From positions 40,429,295 through 40,493,294 of the forward strand of contig OU015524.1 of assembly GCA_907165065.1 (NCBI GenBank): DNA of 64,000 nt. The letters are read 5' to 3'. The notes beneath the pieces are model-generated. The model was not told the DNA's origin and ran no database searches. It saw nothing but the letters and a program-made list of their open reading frames with translations. Below are positions 37,056 to 50,800 of this stretch, piece by piece. How positions within the stretch are numbered: position 1 is the first letter of the stretch; every line of letters starts with the position of its first letter. The translations under genes and the position numbers were made by a program. This stretch comes from Caprimulgus europaeus. Taxonomy: Eukaryota; Chordata; Aves; Caprimulgiformes; Caprimulgidae.

Positions 37056-38920
37056 ATGACCTCTGCTGAGAAAAGAAAGTTCTCAGCAGTTTTTAATGCT
37101 CAGAGTAATGAAACCTCAGTTGAAAAGCACTCTCTGCAAAGATGCCTCCCACTAACTCATGCTGACCAAGAAGACATAGCATCAGTTTCAGGAACCTCTG
37201 AACTTCTTAGGGTTACTGAAAAACCTCAAGCAGAGATTTTAAAACATGATCTAGAGATACCACCTGAAGCTGAAATCACGTCAATGCCACTTTCTTCTTT
37301 CCCATCTGAAATGCAGCAACTGATGTCAGCCAGAGCTAAAAATGTCTCTGAAGTAAGGCAAGCTACAGAAATACCAACTGTAACTCATATATGGCCAGTA
37401 GTAAAGATGGAAGAGGCTTCCAGCCCCTTTTGGGACAATTTCCTGAAGTCTTTAATATCAACTAGCCTAAACATAACAGGATATTATTCTAGTCCGGATG
37501 CAGTAGCTGAAGATGTGAAATGTTCCCAGATAACCCCAGTGAAAGAGCTTGCACAAGAGCCAGACAGAATGAGAGGAAGATCATATCGTCTTGTTATAAA
37601 GTCATCTAACCATGTTGTTTCAGGAATTTTAAGATCACTGACCAATATCAAGGATAAAGATTATAAGAATATGTTACCACGTTCATCTCTCAGTCCTACT
37701 GGAAAGCAACTAGAAATTCCTCTCTTTAAGGGAAATGCTTTAGTGATATATGATGGGCAAGTCTACCTTCTGTATGTAATGAAGCATGAAGCTCTGTCAC
37801 CAGAAGTGGAAATACATGGCCTTGTTATGTTGCTTGGGAAGACCACATTTTGTCTCATTGCATGTCATTCTATCCGTGAGGTAACAAGCAAAGTTCCACA
37901 TTCACTGCTGTCAGGACAGTACATTGTAAAAAAGAACAAAACCTATCTTGGAACCCTTGCTAGCCCCACACACCAAGATAAACCATCAAATGCAACAAAT
38001 TTGTCTTCACTACACTTCTCTATGACTACAGCCTCTCAGCCCGAGCAGTGCTGCTCTTCTACTACTGGGAAAAGACAACAGGTAGTAACCTAAGATGATC
38101 AGTTGAATGTCTATGTACAGACAGTAAATTACTTTCCTCTTAGACATAGCTGAATGCAAAGTGCATTATTCAGCATATATATAACGGGACAAGTGTTGTG
38201 AAAGATGAGTGACCTGGTTTTGGTTTCACTTTTGTGGGAAAGCCAAACACAGCTCCAGCAGACACAATGACTGTAGTAAATCACAGTAAGGCTTGCAGGT
38301 CTTTAAGACTTCACCATTATAATTAAATAAGGCTGAGAAAAATCCATCTTGACATATATCAAGATTTTTTTAGTGTTTGAACACAACAAAAACACTGCAC
38401 TTAATGAGAGCAGTCTGTTGCTATTTAGAGAATAGCAAGGCTGAATTTTGTATAATGGCAAGATATTTCCCAAGGGAGAAGGTAAGGTTTCTGAAAACAT
38501 ATGACAAGTGCCGTCATGATCACATTTTAAAGTATCAGTGAAAGGAGACAGAAGGGCTGGCTTGCATGGTCGCTCCTGAATTAAATTATTCTTGCAAAGC
38601 CACATCCCTGAGGTAGAGGAGACTGTAGAAACAAGCTGTGAAGTTAACCTGGCAGGGGGGAGGCAAGTGGCTCTCCAGCGCTCACTTTCAGATAGTCAAA
38701 TTCTACTCTTTTTTTGTTTCAGTTCCTCGATGGGAATGTTTCAGCATTCCCATCCACTGAAAGCTTGCAAAAGAGAAATGAGGAAGAAGCACGTTGGGAA
38801 GAAGACAATAGACTAAGAAAGAAATTTGGTATTGATAAAGATGTAAGAGTCCATCTCCACAGGATAGAGCTCCCTGGACTTCCAGAGGATCCCAGCAAAG
38901 CTCTTGCACTTAAATGGAAG
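37056..38920 (+). CDS. LRIF1-like gene (two coding exons visible)
   Basis: LRIF1 binds HP1 and SMCHD1 and acts in nuclear heterochromatin. Exon A (37056-38081) ends at a donor CAACAG/GTAGTA. Exon B (38723-38920) starts after TTTTTTGTTTCAG and ends at TGGAAG/GTAACC. Both junctions are phase 0, giving 408 codons from the first ATG. Blocks recalling LRIF1 are EIPPEAEI (about residues 67-74), IPTVTHIWPV (106-115), KSSNHVVSGIL (182-192), NALVIYDGQVYLL (227-239) and KKFGIDKDVRVHLHRI (375-390, human KKIFGLTKDLRVCLTRI). The intron argues against a retrocopy. The LRIF1 N-terminus and the C-terminal coiled-coil exon were not found, so the gene may have distant exons, be shortened or be decaying. Read-through of the last donor would stop at 39017-39019. 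The start at 37056 is the first ATG in frame and is provisional. Confidence 0.72.
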
Positions 38921-41239
38921 GTAACCACCAGAAATAATAGAAATGTGAAAACGTGCCAGAGGTTATGTCCTGGCTCACCTACCTGTCCATATACAATCAT
39001 AAAGTCTGCCTCACCTTGAAGTGTTCCTTACACATCCTTAGCTCACTTTCCAAAATTTGTGAATGTTTAAAGCCCTGTCATGAAACATTTTCTATACGAG
39101 AACCTTGCAATGTTTATAAGGATTTATAGTGCTGATATTTTTTATATCTGGGCTATTGGTAGAGTCAAGAAACTCTGACTCTGTTGATAGTCCTGTGTTA
39201 TTAGTGATATTTCTGCACATGACAGCTAAAAGTTGATGAGTGTAGTCACAAAGAAATAAGGACTTGAGTGTGATTTTTCAGCTTTTAAAGTATTCTTTTC
39301 ACAACTCCAATTTTATTTCCCACAAAACTGCTAGACAAAGGATACGGAGTAAAGGAGGATATCCTGTCAGTGACAAATTTCTCTCCAGTCAAGAGGAGAG
39401 TACAAAATGGGAGCCTTGCATTAGATACTCTGAAACCTCTCAGCTCTGTCATTGTGGGCTCACTATGTAGGACAGTGACCCATGCATTTTGAGACCAGTA
39501 AAATTTTCCTCACTGCTATTACTTCTAAAATGCCAGGATCTGTCTTTTCATTCAGTTCTGGCAAAAACTGCAGACAGAATGCCAGCTACTGCTGAAGTCT
39601 TTTCCAGGTCTGTATTCTGGTTGCCTTTAAACAACTGCAACTGAAAGTAGAAAAAGTGCCTGCTGACCTCTTACTGCTAGGAATGGTTTGCAATCTGTCT
39701 GTGCCAATGTCTGTCTCCTAGGCAGAAGAGGGATGCTCTCCATACCTGTGCTAGGCTTTTTTGTGTTTGACCATATTGCCATTCACTTTTAGTTAAGGCA
39801 CCAGAAGGACAAGCTACACAGTTTTAGTCATTGCTGTACTTTTGAATAAGTCTTGCTCTATGGCCTTGCTTAGAAGTATCATTTGACAGTTTTGCCCGGT
39901 GTTATCAGAGGCTCTCAGAAGAGATGTCTGCTTTCTCTGATTCCTGAGATTTTCAAACCCTTGCTTGCAATTGGCCTTTTGTGCCCTATTTGTATTTTTC
40001 TATTATAAAGCGCTTAGGATTTTTCAGCAGATGGGACATAGGATTTCCAAAAACCTGTATCATTTCAATATACCTTTGTTCAAGTTCTTATTCTGCAGAT
40101 AAATTAGTAATGAATAATAAATTAGTATTTCTTCTAGATCTGTCTTTTAACTCTTGTTGAGCCTGTAGAATTAAACTTCCATTTCTGTCAACTGAATTTT
40201 AAACCAGCATCACCTGACCTTTCCAAGATCTCTGAGTATTGTCTACCTTTTTTGTACCTGAATGGGAACATCATTGGTGTACCCTCAGCATTCATAAAAA
40301 TATACTATATCTTTTTGTGAAATGTTTCAAGGCCAGATAAAGCAAAATTTTCCAAAGAATATTTTGAAAGGTATGAACTACTTTTTAATTTTTTTTTCTT
40401 TCTGCCAGTACCCAAATGAAACATCCATTGTAAGCAAATTGGCTTAGCATTGGCTGTCGTTTTGCCTAAAAATTCTTTCCTAGCACACAAACCAAGGCAG
40501 ATTCTCAGGAAAGTCAAATTTTGATGGTGTTTCTCCATCTATCCACCTTACCATTTCTCAACATGTGTCCCAAAAATCAAATATGATATGTTTGGATTTA
40601 TCCTACAGCTGTTCTACACAGATGCTTCCACTTGCTAGACTGTTATTGAGAACTTCCAGTTACCAACAGTGTTATTAGTAGTTCTCATTAGCCTTAATTG
40701 TTACTGTGACTGCCTTTTCAATATTTTTTGGTGCCATGTCTATTTCTTTGCAGATTATATTCACTTTGTTACATTCTGTCATTTTCTGCAGACTTTGTGT
40801 TCTTTGCAGTTCTGAGTTATTCAAGTAATAAAAATATGCTATATCTTCTTTACATTGTTGTTCCTTATTTCTATTTTTCTCTGGTTTATGTTCCTTTCAT
40901 GAAAATGAAGTTTATGTAGAGGTTATGACAGTGCAATTAGCCTACAGTTTCTGAGTCTTGCTGAAGGATCCTTCAAATCCAAGTGCCCCTTACTAAAGGG
41001 AACACCTGTGCAAAATGTTTTGTCTTATATGCAAGACAAGATTTACAGGAAGGGTAATAACTGTCATCAGAGTAACTAGAATATCTAGAAAAATAGACAA
41101 GCATCACATTCCAAAGTTGAATGCAAAGTAAGAACAATTGGTAAGGATTAGTAAGACCAGGCTGAGCCAATTAGCAATAGAGAAATGCCTCTGCAAATTC
41201 ATAGTTGTGAGGGGAAGGACTGTCTTGAAAAGAAGAAGG
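38921..41239. other. No recognisable gene downstream of LRIF1-like exon B
   Basis: AT-rich sequence. I looked here and further right for a + strand exon with the basic/leucine coiled coil that ends LRIF1 and did not see one. Confidence 0.45.
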
Positions 41240-41620
41240 TGGACAGAACCTGGAGGAGAGGTCATTGACCTGAACAAAAGATGACCATCAACCTAAACAA
41301 GGAGAGAGCTTTGTTGCCAGGAGGAAGGAGGAGGAGGGGAAGGACAGAGAACCTCAGACACCCAGTTCAACTGCATGGAGTAGGAGAAGGCAAAGGAGGT
41401 CCCCTGCAGCCCATGGAGGTTCAATGGCAGATCCCCACATGCAGGCCATGAAGGACTCCATGCTGGAGCAGAAAAGCCAAGCCCAGGGGCAAGTGTGACT
41501 GAATTGAGACCCGGGAGCCACTCAATGCCAGAGCAGGGGTGGGCCCCCAGAGCTAGGGGGTGAGGAGAATCAGAATCCTTAGGCTCAGTCCTGTTTCCAA
41601 AATACATAGGACCCGATGGC
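41240..41620 (+). mobile_element. Possible ERVL LTR remnant
   Basis: This purine-rich, GC-richer stretch contains CCTGCAGCCCATGGAGG, CATGGAGTAGG and CCATGCTGGAGCAG strings. They recall the repeated CCCATGGAGG and ACGCTGGAGCAG units of avian ERVL LTRs as I remember them. No boundaries or target duplication were found, and the match is from memory. Confidence 0.35.
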
Positions 41621-44600
41621 AAATGTAGTCATGTACCTTTGTTGATAGGATCTAACAAGCATCCTGGAGGCAAGAGCCCTTGATTTTCATTCACATGATA
41701 ATAAAGTTGAAAATACTGACAGAAAATATAATTGAAAGAAATAAGTGGTTTAAGACTGTGAAGTATTTTTCTTCACAGTTATAGAAGTTTGAAACATTGT
41801 GCTGATTATCCTGACACCACAAATCTGAGATAATTTGTAGCCAGATAAAAGCTAGGAGCTTGCCAACCTGGGACAACAAGAGAGTTCAAAGCCTAATGAG
41901 TAAGATGAAGGGCAGATGGGAAGTGGTACAGAAAAAAAAAATCACATACATGCAGGGGAGGGTGAATCACTGACATCCGATGTACTGCCCTCAGTATTTG
42001 GCCTTTTACATTTTCAAAGGAGATGTGTACTCTGCTAAGGACTATTCTCCTGGCTTCCAGGAGTGACAAAACAGTGGCAGGGGGACTGTCACCAGGGTTT
42101 TTATTTACTTCCAGTAGGCAAAACATCAACACTCCAGTTAAAGAGCCTTTCCCGCTATGCTGTCTCTGTTGTTAAGCCTCCAGATAAGATGGTGTAACAA
42201 TCAGTGGAAGACTTTCAAAATAACAGACAGAATTACAGGAGTGGGAGGAACAAAAGGGAAAGGAAGCTTTCTAGAATTTTTATGGTGACAACTTATATTT
42301 CCAAGAAAGTGCATAATGAATGAAGCATTTACACTGCGTAAAATCAAGATTAACTTTGTGGGTTTCTTAAATCAAAATGTCATTAAATAAAAAATATGTA
42401 ATGCACTCCATTAATGTTTTTTGTATCTGCTTTCATTTATTTGCCTGTGTTTATGAATCCAGTCACAAATATCCCCAAGGCAAAAAAGCGTGTGAATCAA
42501 TCCTAAGACCTCCACATTCTGGGACTTACCAATGGTTCAAAATGAGACATGAAGGAAGTTCTTCCACGTAAACTGTCACCTCTGATTAGCCAGTCAGTTA
42601 TTAGAGCTAGTGATTACCACCTCTTGGTGCTAACTTGCTTATGTTTTGTTTTGCCACAACAACTCAGTACTCTGCAGCACAGTGCAGGAACTCAACACTG
42701 TGCATGTGCCTAGGTGTCCTTCCCACTGTGACTACTTTGCCCAAGGGCAATGGGTGACTTTGGCTGCAGGAGATGAGTTTGGATTTGAAGGACCACATTG
42801 TTCTCAGCATCTGTCATGAACAGCGTTGGATGCAAATTGTTCAGATGTGAAGGGACACCATTACTGCCTTCTGCCATTGCTGTTATTACAGTGAGACAGT
42901 GGCTCTCACTTCAAAGTGCCTTGTGAAGCCCAACTTGTTACTAACCAGTTTGAAGTGGTCAAATCCTTCATAAGCAGAGTAATATTTTAGGTGTCCATGG
43001 CCATTCTCCAAACTGCTTTCATTCAGCATGTGGAAGCCATCCACAAAGTCATCCAAGCCTTTGAGTTCTATGGATACCTAAACTGCAATGGAGTCAAAGC
43101 CAAGATCTGCTATCTGACCCATAGAGCATCTTGAAGGAGCCAAGTAGCATCTTTGAATCACAACTTTGTTCATGGGTTTATCTGCATTGAAGGGGGAACT
43201 GGGAGGACAGTTTCTGATGCCACTAGCTATTCTGAGGAAGAATTCTCTGCAACTCATAGCTCAAAGGCAGTTCCATTCAAAGCCTCGTCATACCTTGCAG
43301 TCAAACTGATGGTATAAAGAATCCTAATTCCACCAGATGGCTCACTCATCCCTCTCAGATCCCCTCCCCCAAAACTAGGTATGAAAATGCAGAATGCTTA
43401 CCTGAGCTGGGGATAGGGAGTGCTGGCAAGGGGGGCCATTGACACTGGCCACAGTAGATAGTGGGCTTAAGAGGTGTCTGTGGATAGAACCTTGTCTGGG
43501 GTCTTCTGCATGGTGCAGGGAGGTTACTGAGGGGACAACTCTTCTCTGGATTTTCCTATGTGATGATCCTGGGACTGAGGGCAAAAAAGTCCAAGTGAGT
43601 GAGAATTAGTAGCATCCAGGCAGTTAAAAGCTACATAGCAAATATTATTGATAACAATTTACAAATTTTGTTCTCAGATTTACATGTGCTAAGTGTTAAT
43701 GGGAAAGTATCCTAAAGACATCACTTCAACACTCATTTAACAGGCCAAACAGAACAGAGTTGTAAGCTACAGTTACAGAAACTTAATTACTCTTTCAAAC
43801 CAAACTAAGCACAGTACAACAGCTGACAGCCAGTCTGAAGTTCAGAGGTGGAAGAGAAACTCATTTAATACCCTCATTAGCAGTGCTGGAAAGAATGAGT
43901 TGTTTCCTTGAAACTTGCACTAACATGATACTGCATTCTCTATGGTGATGACATTTGAAACATGCAGAGTGTATAATAAACAAGAAGACCTGAAAGTTTG
44001 GCAAAGGAGAAGACAGACCTGAAGAGCTACCTGATAATGTGGTAGAATCTGCTGTCATGGATGAAGAGGTTTAAAAGAGGAGAAATCAGGTGAAAATCTA
44101 TTGCCTGTTTTAGATATGATGTGAGAGTGAAAGACCCAACCTTTGCTTCTGGCCTACACATTGTATAAATCTCTGAAATTGCTACATATATTTTGTTGAT
44201 TAAAAACCTATCTAGGCTTTGACAGAGTAAATTCCCTTGCAACCACACTAGTCAGATTATTTGTTTCTGGAGCTATAGAACACCATCTGTTAAAATCTAA
44301 TCTGACTTTCCCAGTGATTTAGAGAGAAACAGTGTTAGGAGACACATTAGTAATTTAAATGCAGATAATTCCCTTCTGCACTTGCTATTAACATAAATCA
44401 TTATAATCAACTGTCTTTATACATCTCCTTTGTGTACTGAAACTACAGAAGTCAAGAAACACAGGCATCCAGAGTTCAGTTGAGAGGATCCAAGGATCCG
44501 AGTTAGAACTGAGGACAGCCAGGAAAGGGGGTTTCCTGCTAACAGGAAACTTTATCTTTTTCAGAATTGGGTTTCAGTTTGAATCAGATGAAATCTTTTT

Positions 44601-47387
44601 TTCTTCCCAGTTCTCCAGTCAGCAGGAAGCTGCTCAGACGCTGGAACAGCTCAGCTAAGCTGCCTCTGTCCTAATACCAGCAGCAAAGCCAGGTATCAGT
44701 GTCACTGAAGGCTGGGGCTTCCCAGACTCCCTGACTCCCTGGCCAGTCTCCCAGGGGATGGCTGTAGGCAGACATCTGCAGAGATGGAGATGGGGTTACC
44801 TCGGGACTCTGGACCTTCAGCAAACATTCACTGAGTGCAAGAAATTTTAGTCTCTAAAACGTGGAATCTATCAAATTAAATTTGTTCTGTCAGAAAACTT
44901 TAAACCTAATCTCTTCATCTGGAAGCTCTAAGGCAGCAGAGTTTCACAACACGAAGGAGAAAGACTGTGGATACAGGACAATGTCGTGCAGCCGCAATAG
45001 CGCTAACAACAGTGGGAACTGAAGTTCCAGTTTATGGAAACTCCCATAACATCCCTGAGTATCAGGAATCTTCTTCTGGTCTCTCTTCAAGTGTGATGTC
45101 TAGAGAGAGTGGCTGAGCTTCAGTTGGCTGAACTCCAAAACCCCTGTCCCTCATACTGCCCAGAGACATCTTACTGTTTCTTTTGCCCCGTTACAAACAC
45201 AAATGTCTTCACTGCTCAAGCTGGAAACTCTTTATGGCAAGATGCTCCTTCTGCACAGCGTATGTAGAGCACCCAGCACAAGAGGACTCTCTAGCACTCA
45301 GCTGATGCAAACAAGAAGAAAATACAAATACCCTCCCATTATAATCATTATCAAAATATAGAATTCTCTGTTCAGCTATATTATTTTTGGAGATGTGAAG
45401 GAATTTTTTTGTTTGATTAGCAGTCCAGCTGCTCTGTGATATGAATATTACCTGTTAGTATGAGAAAGGTCCTGCAGATTGCTGATTTCTCCCAACACAA
45501 AAATGAAGCCAAGGAAAATTGAAGGTATTCATTATCTTGATAGAGGTACTCAGAGATGTTGCAAGATGATACTTCTAGTGCTTTTGGACTTTCCAGTGTG
45601 CTCTGGAAAGGGACAACTACCCTGCTGGGCAACTATCCTAAACAAACCATGGCTGCAGCACATTCATCCTGGATTGTTTCAACTTGCATCTGATATGCTG
45701 TATTGTGCAAAAATTGGTTGGTGCTATGTCTCTTAAAGACCTTCATGTAATCCTCTGCTAGGCAGATCTTTTACAGCCCTACTTTCTACTGTCAGCCGGG
45801 AGAAAGAAAACTATTACTGATTGCATGTTTGGAGCCCACCGCATTTTGTTCATATCTTTCTGGAGGTGCAAGGACCACAGTGAATAAACTCCTGGCCTCT
45901 AAATGGTCTTCTGCCTATCAGTCAAACAAACAAATGTCCCCTGTAGGTTTGACAGGGCAAGACTTTCTGCACAGATCCAGAGGCTGGCTGAAGTTTTTCA
46001 AGTTTTCATTCTAGTCTGTTACAGTGTGGTTATAGTGAGAAAACAAATTATGTGAAAAACTACACCTTTTCCCTCTGCAGACACGCTCCCCGTGTGTCTG
46101 AGTCAGGGCTGTTAATGTTATGGAGACCGCAACCCCCACCTTTTTTTTTTTTTTAATACCCTGAAAGGCCAATGAAGGAGTGCACAAAAATCTTTTAAGT
46201 TGGGCACTCAAATTTAGAAAATAGAGACAATATCTTGTACTTAAATTAAGTCTTATCTGGAAGCTGCAGAATAGCAGGGCATACTGTGAAAAGGCAGGTC
46301 ACTTCTTGTTGCTTATCTTGATCCTCCAAGGCAGAAAATATTGTTTTTCATCTATTATACCTAAAGATAAAATCAGTATTTTGTTTCCACACTGCAGGAG
46401 CATTTATAAAGATGAGTGGTATGTCAGACTAGGTGAACAGGGGATAATTGTCCTTTCCTTCAGTACCAGAATGGAGGATCCCTGGATGAAACTACTAACA
46501 GTCAGAAAGTTCAGGATAAACAAATGGAGGTGGCTCCTCACACCACATGTGGCTAAGATGTAGGAATCATTGCTAGCATGTTGTGGCAGATACTTAACTT
46601 TATCCCAGCATGAATCCAAAAGGCTGCTGGACAGATTCATGGAAGAAAGTACATCTGAGTGTATTAAGTACTATCACCATCTTGGGAAATTATTGCACTT
46701 CAAATGACAGAGGACAGACAAGTAACTTTTCATGTTCTCATATTCTTCCTTAGATATTTTAGTAATTTTAGGAGCAAAAAAAAAGTGTTGAGTTAGGCCC
46801 AAGATCCGTTTAGCCACATCGACTGTTCTCAACTTTGGTCAGCAGTGGATGCGTAGTTTAAATGTGGTGCATTTATACCTGCAACATGTGGCCATTTATT
46901 ATTGGCCACAACTAGAAACAGAACAGGGAGGCTGGGCTGAGACTTGGGCTTTGCTGCATGAAGGCTGCTGCCACCACTGGCAACACACCTGAGGGAGTGG
47001 AGAGAGACACGAACCTGCCATCTGCACTGAATTGATTGCAGGTCAGCCAGGAGCATCACTGGTGCGTGCAATTCACACAGTTCTTGTATCAGAGTGCTAG
47101 ACCCTCTGACCTCCAAGGATGTAAATTAAACATTAGGTTGAAACACAAAAGGCAATGCATTGTAAACCTTTACCTTGATAAATTTTGCTATTGCGTCTTT
47201 ACTAGGTGTCTGAAAAGATTTCAGTCTCCTTGAATTTATTCATCATTTAAAGCAATCTGAAAAAATTGCCTAGCCCATAATGTAAAAGTGCATGCACATA
47301 TTATAGTGTGCAGTTCTGTTTTTTAATGGAGAAATTGCCTTCTCAAAATCAGTTTTCTGTAGACAATATGTGCTTTTGTCAAGAAAA
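41621..47387. other. No recognisable gene
   Basis: Intergenic DNA. The stretch at about 42,990-43,330 (+) reads as coding-like fragments interrupted by stops and may be a decayed pseudogene or chance. I could not identify it. Confidence 0.45.
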
Positions 47388-47442
47388 GTTGGATCAGATG
47401 ATCCTTGAGGTCCCTTCCAACTTGTTATTCTATGATTCTATG
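47388..47442 (+). mobile_element. CR1 LINE 3'-end fragment
   Basis: The stretch GATGATCCTTGAGGTCCCTT followed by CCAACTTG and TTCTATGATTCTATGG is the CR1 3' terminus. Only about 55 bases remain. Confidence 0.85.
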
Positions 47443-47741
47443 GATATTCATAGGATATCCCAAATTCTAAGCATAGTATGTAATAGTACCTACTTTTTCT
47501 GGATTTCAAGATATCAAGCATATTCCAAATGAGGACAAAGTAGTACTGTGCTAATAACTGCACAAAGTACAAATGAAGAATTTGGTGCCTCTCTCCTGTA
47601 GATAGGTTGAAAATCCCACCAGCACAGTAAGAGGCTCCGAAGGCACTCGGGAAGGCTGCAGCACAGCTAGGAAATTAATCTGGAGTCTCAGAGTTGAGTC
47701 TTCACACAAGACAAACCTTTCTGGGAGTAATTCTCCACTGG

Positions 47742-47834
47742 TATAAAAAGTATGCTTGTATAATGATCACTGCTGGGCGCCAGAACACTATAGCCAGCTC
47801 ACAGACAGCTGGGACCGGGCCGGGACCAGCCCAG
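47742..47834 (+). promoter_or_regulatory. Weak candidate TATA promoter and first exon
   Basis: TATAAAA at 47742-47748 is followed by a short GC-rich segment (GGGACCGGGCCGGGACC near 47810-47826) and a donor-like CCCAG then GTTAGT (GT at 47835-47836). The spacing would suit a plus-strand transcript starting near 47770. Nothing downstream confirms a gene. Confidence 0.2.
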
Positions 47835-47836
47835 GT

Positions 47837-50800
47837 TAGTTCCCTGTACTTTCAGGTACTGGGAAACTGAAAGAAAAAGAGCCACACAAAAGTGGCAAGA
47901 TGCCCAGCTCCATGGGGTTTAATGCTAAGAATCTTTTCACCAGGAGTTACCAAACTGCACTGCATTGGAGATCATGTTGGTGTGAGAGAGGAGAGGAGGT
48001 TTCACATATCTGTGTCTTGGTGAGTGGGACTTAACTACGCACACGATGCTGAAGCTCTGAAAAAAGACACTGAAAATAATAAAGGATTAAAACCTTATGC
48101 ATTTGTTCCTCTGGGCAGAGGCTTGCTCCAGCACCTTCTACATCCTAGACCAAGTGTCTCACCACCACACTGATGATCTATCTCACTCTGATCTACATTG
48201 ACATTTTGATTTTCCCAACACACATCTGTTTTCATCAAAGCTTTCGACACATTTTGGTTCTGCTCCTGTTGAGGAAAAAAAAAAAAAAATCTCAAAGGTT
48301 GTTCTACTTGATCAAGATCTCTTCTGAGAAGACACTTAAGGCTTCATGGAAGAAGAGGGTCCAGGCTGGCAGCTGGGTCCCTAGCACTTCTTTGATTAGT
48401 GACTCTGTCACCCCACTTCCTTTGCTTTCTGACATTAACATGGTGCCAGACACTAACTCACCACTCTGGAGACATATTTTAGAGAGACAAAATATCTAGT
48501 CATCTTCAGGCAGTTTGCCACCATCCATCACCAAGCCCATTTCAGAGACAACTGCAGAGAGTTGGATCAGAAAGAAGATTTCAAACCACATACACATGGG
48601 AAACAAATGCTATCCAGGAAACCTTTTTACGGGTCTAAATTATAAATCATTCCTCGGAAGAATTTTTATTTTGGAGAAGCCTTTGGTGAAATGCTGCATT
48701 TGACCACAGACAGCTGGGCTGTTTAATCATTTAGTATCATTTACATCCATAGCAACTTATTTAATCCACTGTGTATGTCTGACTACAAATTTTCAGTGAA
48801 AAAGAGGAAATAACATACATATATACATGTCTCTGTGTGTATAAGTATATACTTAGAACTATATATACTAATATATATTTGTATATAGTTGTATACACAA
48901 AAACTGCAGTGTGTGATGTGATTACAGCATCTCATCTTACAATGAGGAAAATATAGGAACAGAATTTTTTCACTGAGGACACTGAAATTTTAAAGGCAAG
49001 AAGAGTTCTTATGTGAATAAAACAGTTCTTTTCAGCTTTTATACTTAACAGTTGCATGGAGCTAACGCTACATAAGGGACAGGGACAATTAGCAAGAGTG
49101 AGTCTGACTCATTTGTTTTGATTTTCCACAGTAAAAAGATGATGCAAAAGAATGCCTCAGATGTTACAGAGCTAACCTGGTTTCCCAATAAGCTTCTTAG
49201 TCATACATGTAAATACACTTCAGTATTTGTATTTCAGGAATATAATATTCAATCTAATTCACACTGCTCACACAAAGAAGTGTAAATAAGCCAGTATATG
49301 AAGAACTAAAGGAAAAAGTAAAGCTATTTGCAGGAGAGAATGCTATAATATAGAAAAGCACCTGGGGAAATATTTAAGAATATATTGAAACAGAATAAGG
49401 AGGACAACTCTTGCTTTTTCTTTCTAAAAGTTCAATGTGTCCTTCTAGAGTCTGATCACAGCCTTCTTGGAGCTGTTTGGTTTGAAGGAAAAATCACAGC
49501 CTGCAAGCAGAGCCAGTTTTAAAGATGAACACCTCTGGCTAGTGAGCCCTAGAGACTGTGTGGCTGCACAAAACATCCATCATACTGCTGCAGATAGCCA
49601 GGTGTGCATGTGAGGGGAGAGGATTTACATTTGCCAGAAGGCTCCAAGAATCTAATGCTTGTCCACAACCACTAGCAGGCAGCTCCAGCAGTCCCCTCTA
49701 GAACTTTAGGATAATGTTGTTCCTTCTGAAGGTCTATTTTATAAGTGTGGTTCAACCTTATGTATGAGAGATCCTCTTTAAAACTGGAAGAAAATTTACA
49801 CTTGGTACTTACCCTCTATCGAAAATGATGCTACTCAGAGGAAACTGCACAGTAGAAGCTAAAGTAGCACTACCCTATGCATTAGTTCCAATATTCTTCA
49901 TCACAGACAAATTGATACAATACATCGACAATAACCAAGATCCATATCAGGAACCTAGTACTGAACAGCCCACATACCAATTCTGGGAGTCATTTGATCC
50001 TTAAGTATGTGCTCCCTGAGGTTCCAACAGGAGCCATTCATTACTCCACAATTGCCATCCATCACATCTATCCCTTTTATTTATGCTTTTATATAGGGTG
50101 GGACTTTCACCAGGTCTCAGATCTGCTTTACTTCATCTTTCATTTAAAACATGGAAAAAAATCCTCTTGATTGGTACTTCCTATGCAAGATTCTTATTCT
50201 TCTGAGAGTCTCACCTTACAATCACAGAGGTGTCCGGGCGAAGGCCATTCTCTGTCACTGGTGACTGCTGTATGGCCACAGTCACCAACAGTAACAATTG
50301 CAGATCTATTCCTGCCTTCATATCATTGCATTGCTTTTCAAGGTCCTGTTTGAAAGAGGATAGGGAACTTGAAAGCAAATAGGTGACAAAAACCTTTGGC
50401 TTTCCAAAGCAGCTAGGTCTGCTCAAGAAGACAAAAGGCAAGACAGTGGTACATTGTGCATAATCAACAGCCTCCTCATGTGCAATATATTCCATTTGTG
50501 GTTTAAGAACAATTCATCCCTTTGTAAAGATTGCCCACTGCAACCACAGTACTGCAAAGGTCAGGAAGAATTGGCTTATCTGCTGCACAGGGGTTAGTCA
50601 CACAAAATAAAGCCTATGGATTGTGCAACAAGCCTGTGTTTTGCACTTTCGGGTTCACCAGTCTGACCTCTGTTAAGTGTCTCCCATCCCACCTGTACCT
50701 TACACACACTTTTTATTACTCGGTGCTTCATCATAAATCCAATTCCCATAGATAGGTACAAGGCTATTTTTTTTTTCTTCTAAGTTATACAGTCACACTC

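Noticed and set aside
38921..39019. Extension of LRIF1-like exon B to the TGA at 39017-39019 as the true C-terminus
   Set aside because: The sequence after the donor at 38920 shows no LRIF1 similarity and a good donor precedes it, so intron is more likely. It remains possible as a retained-intron form.
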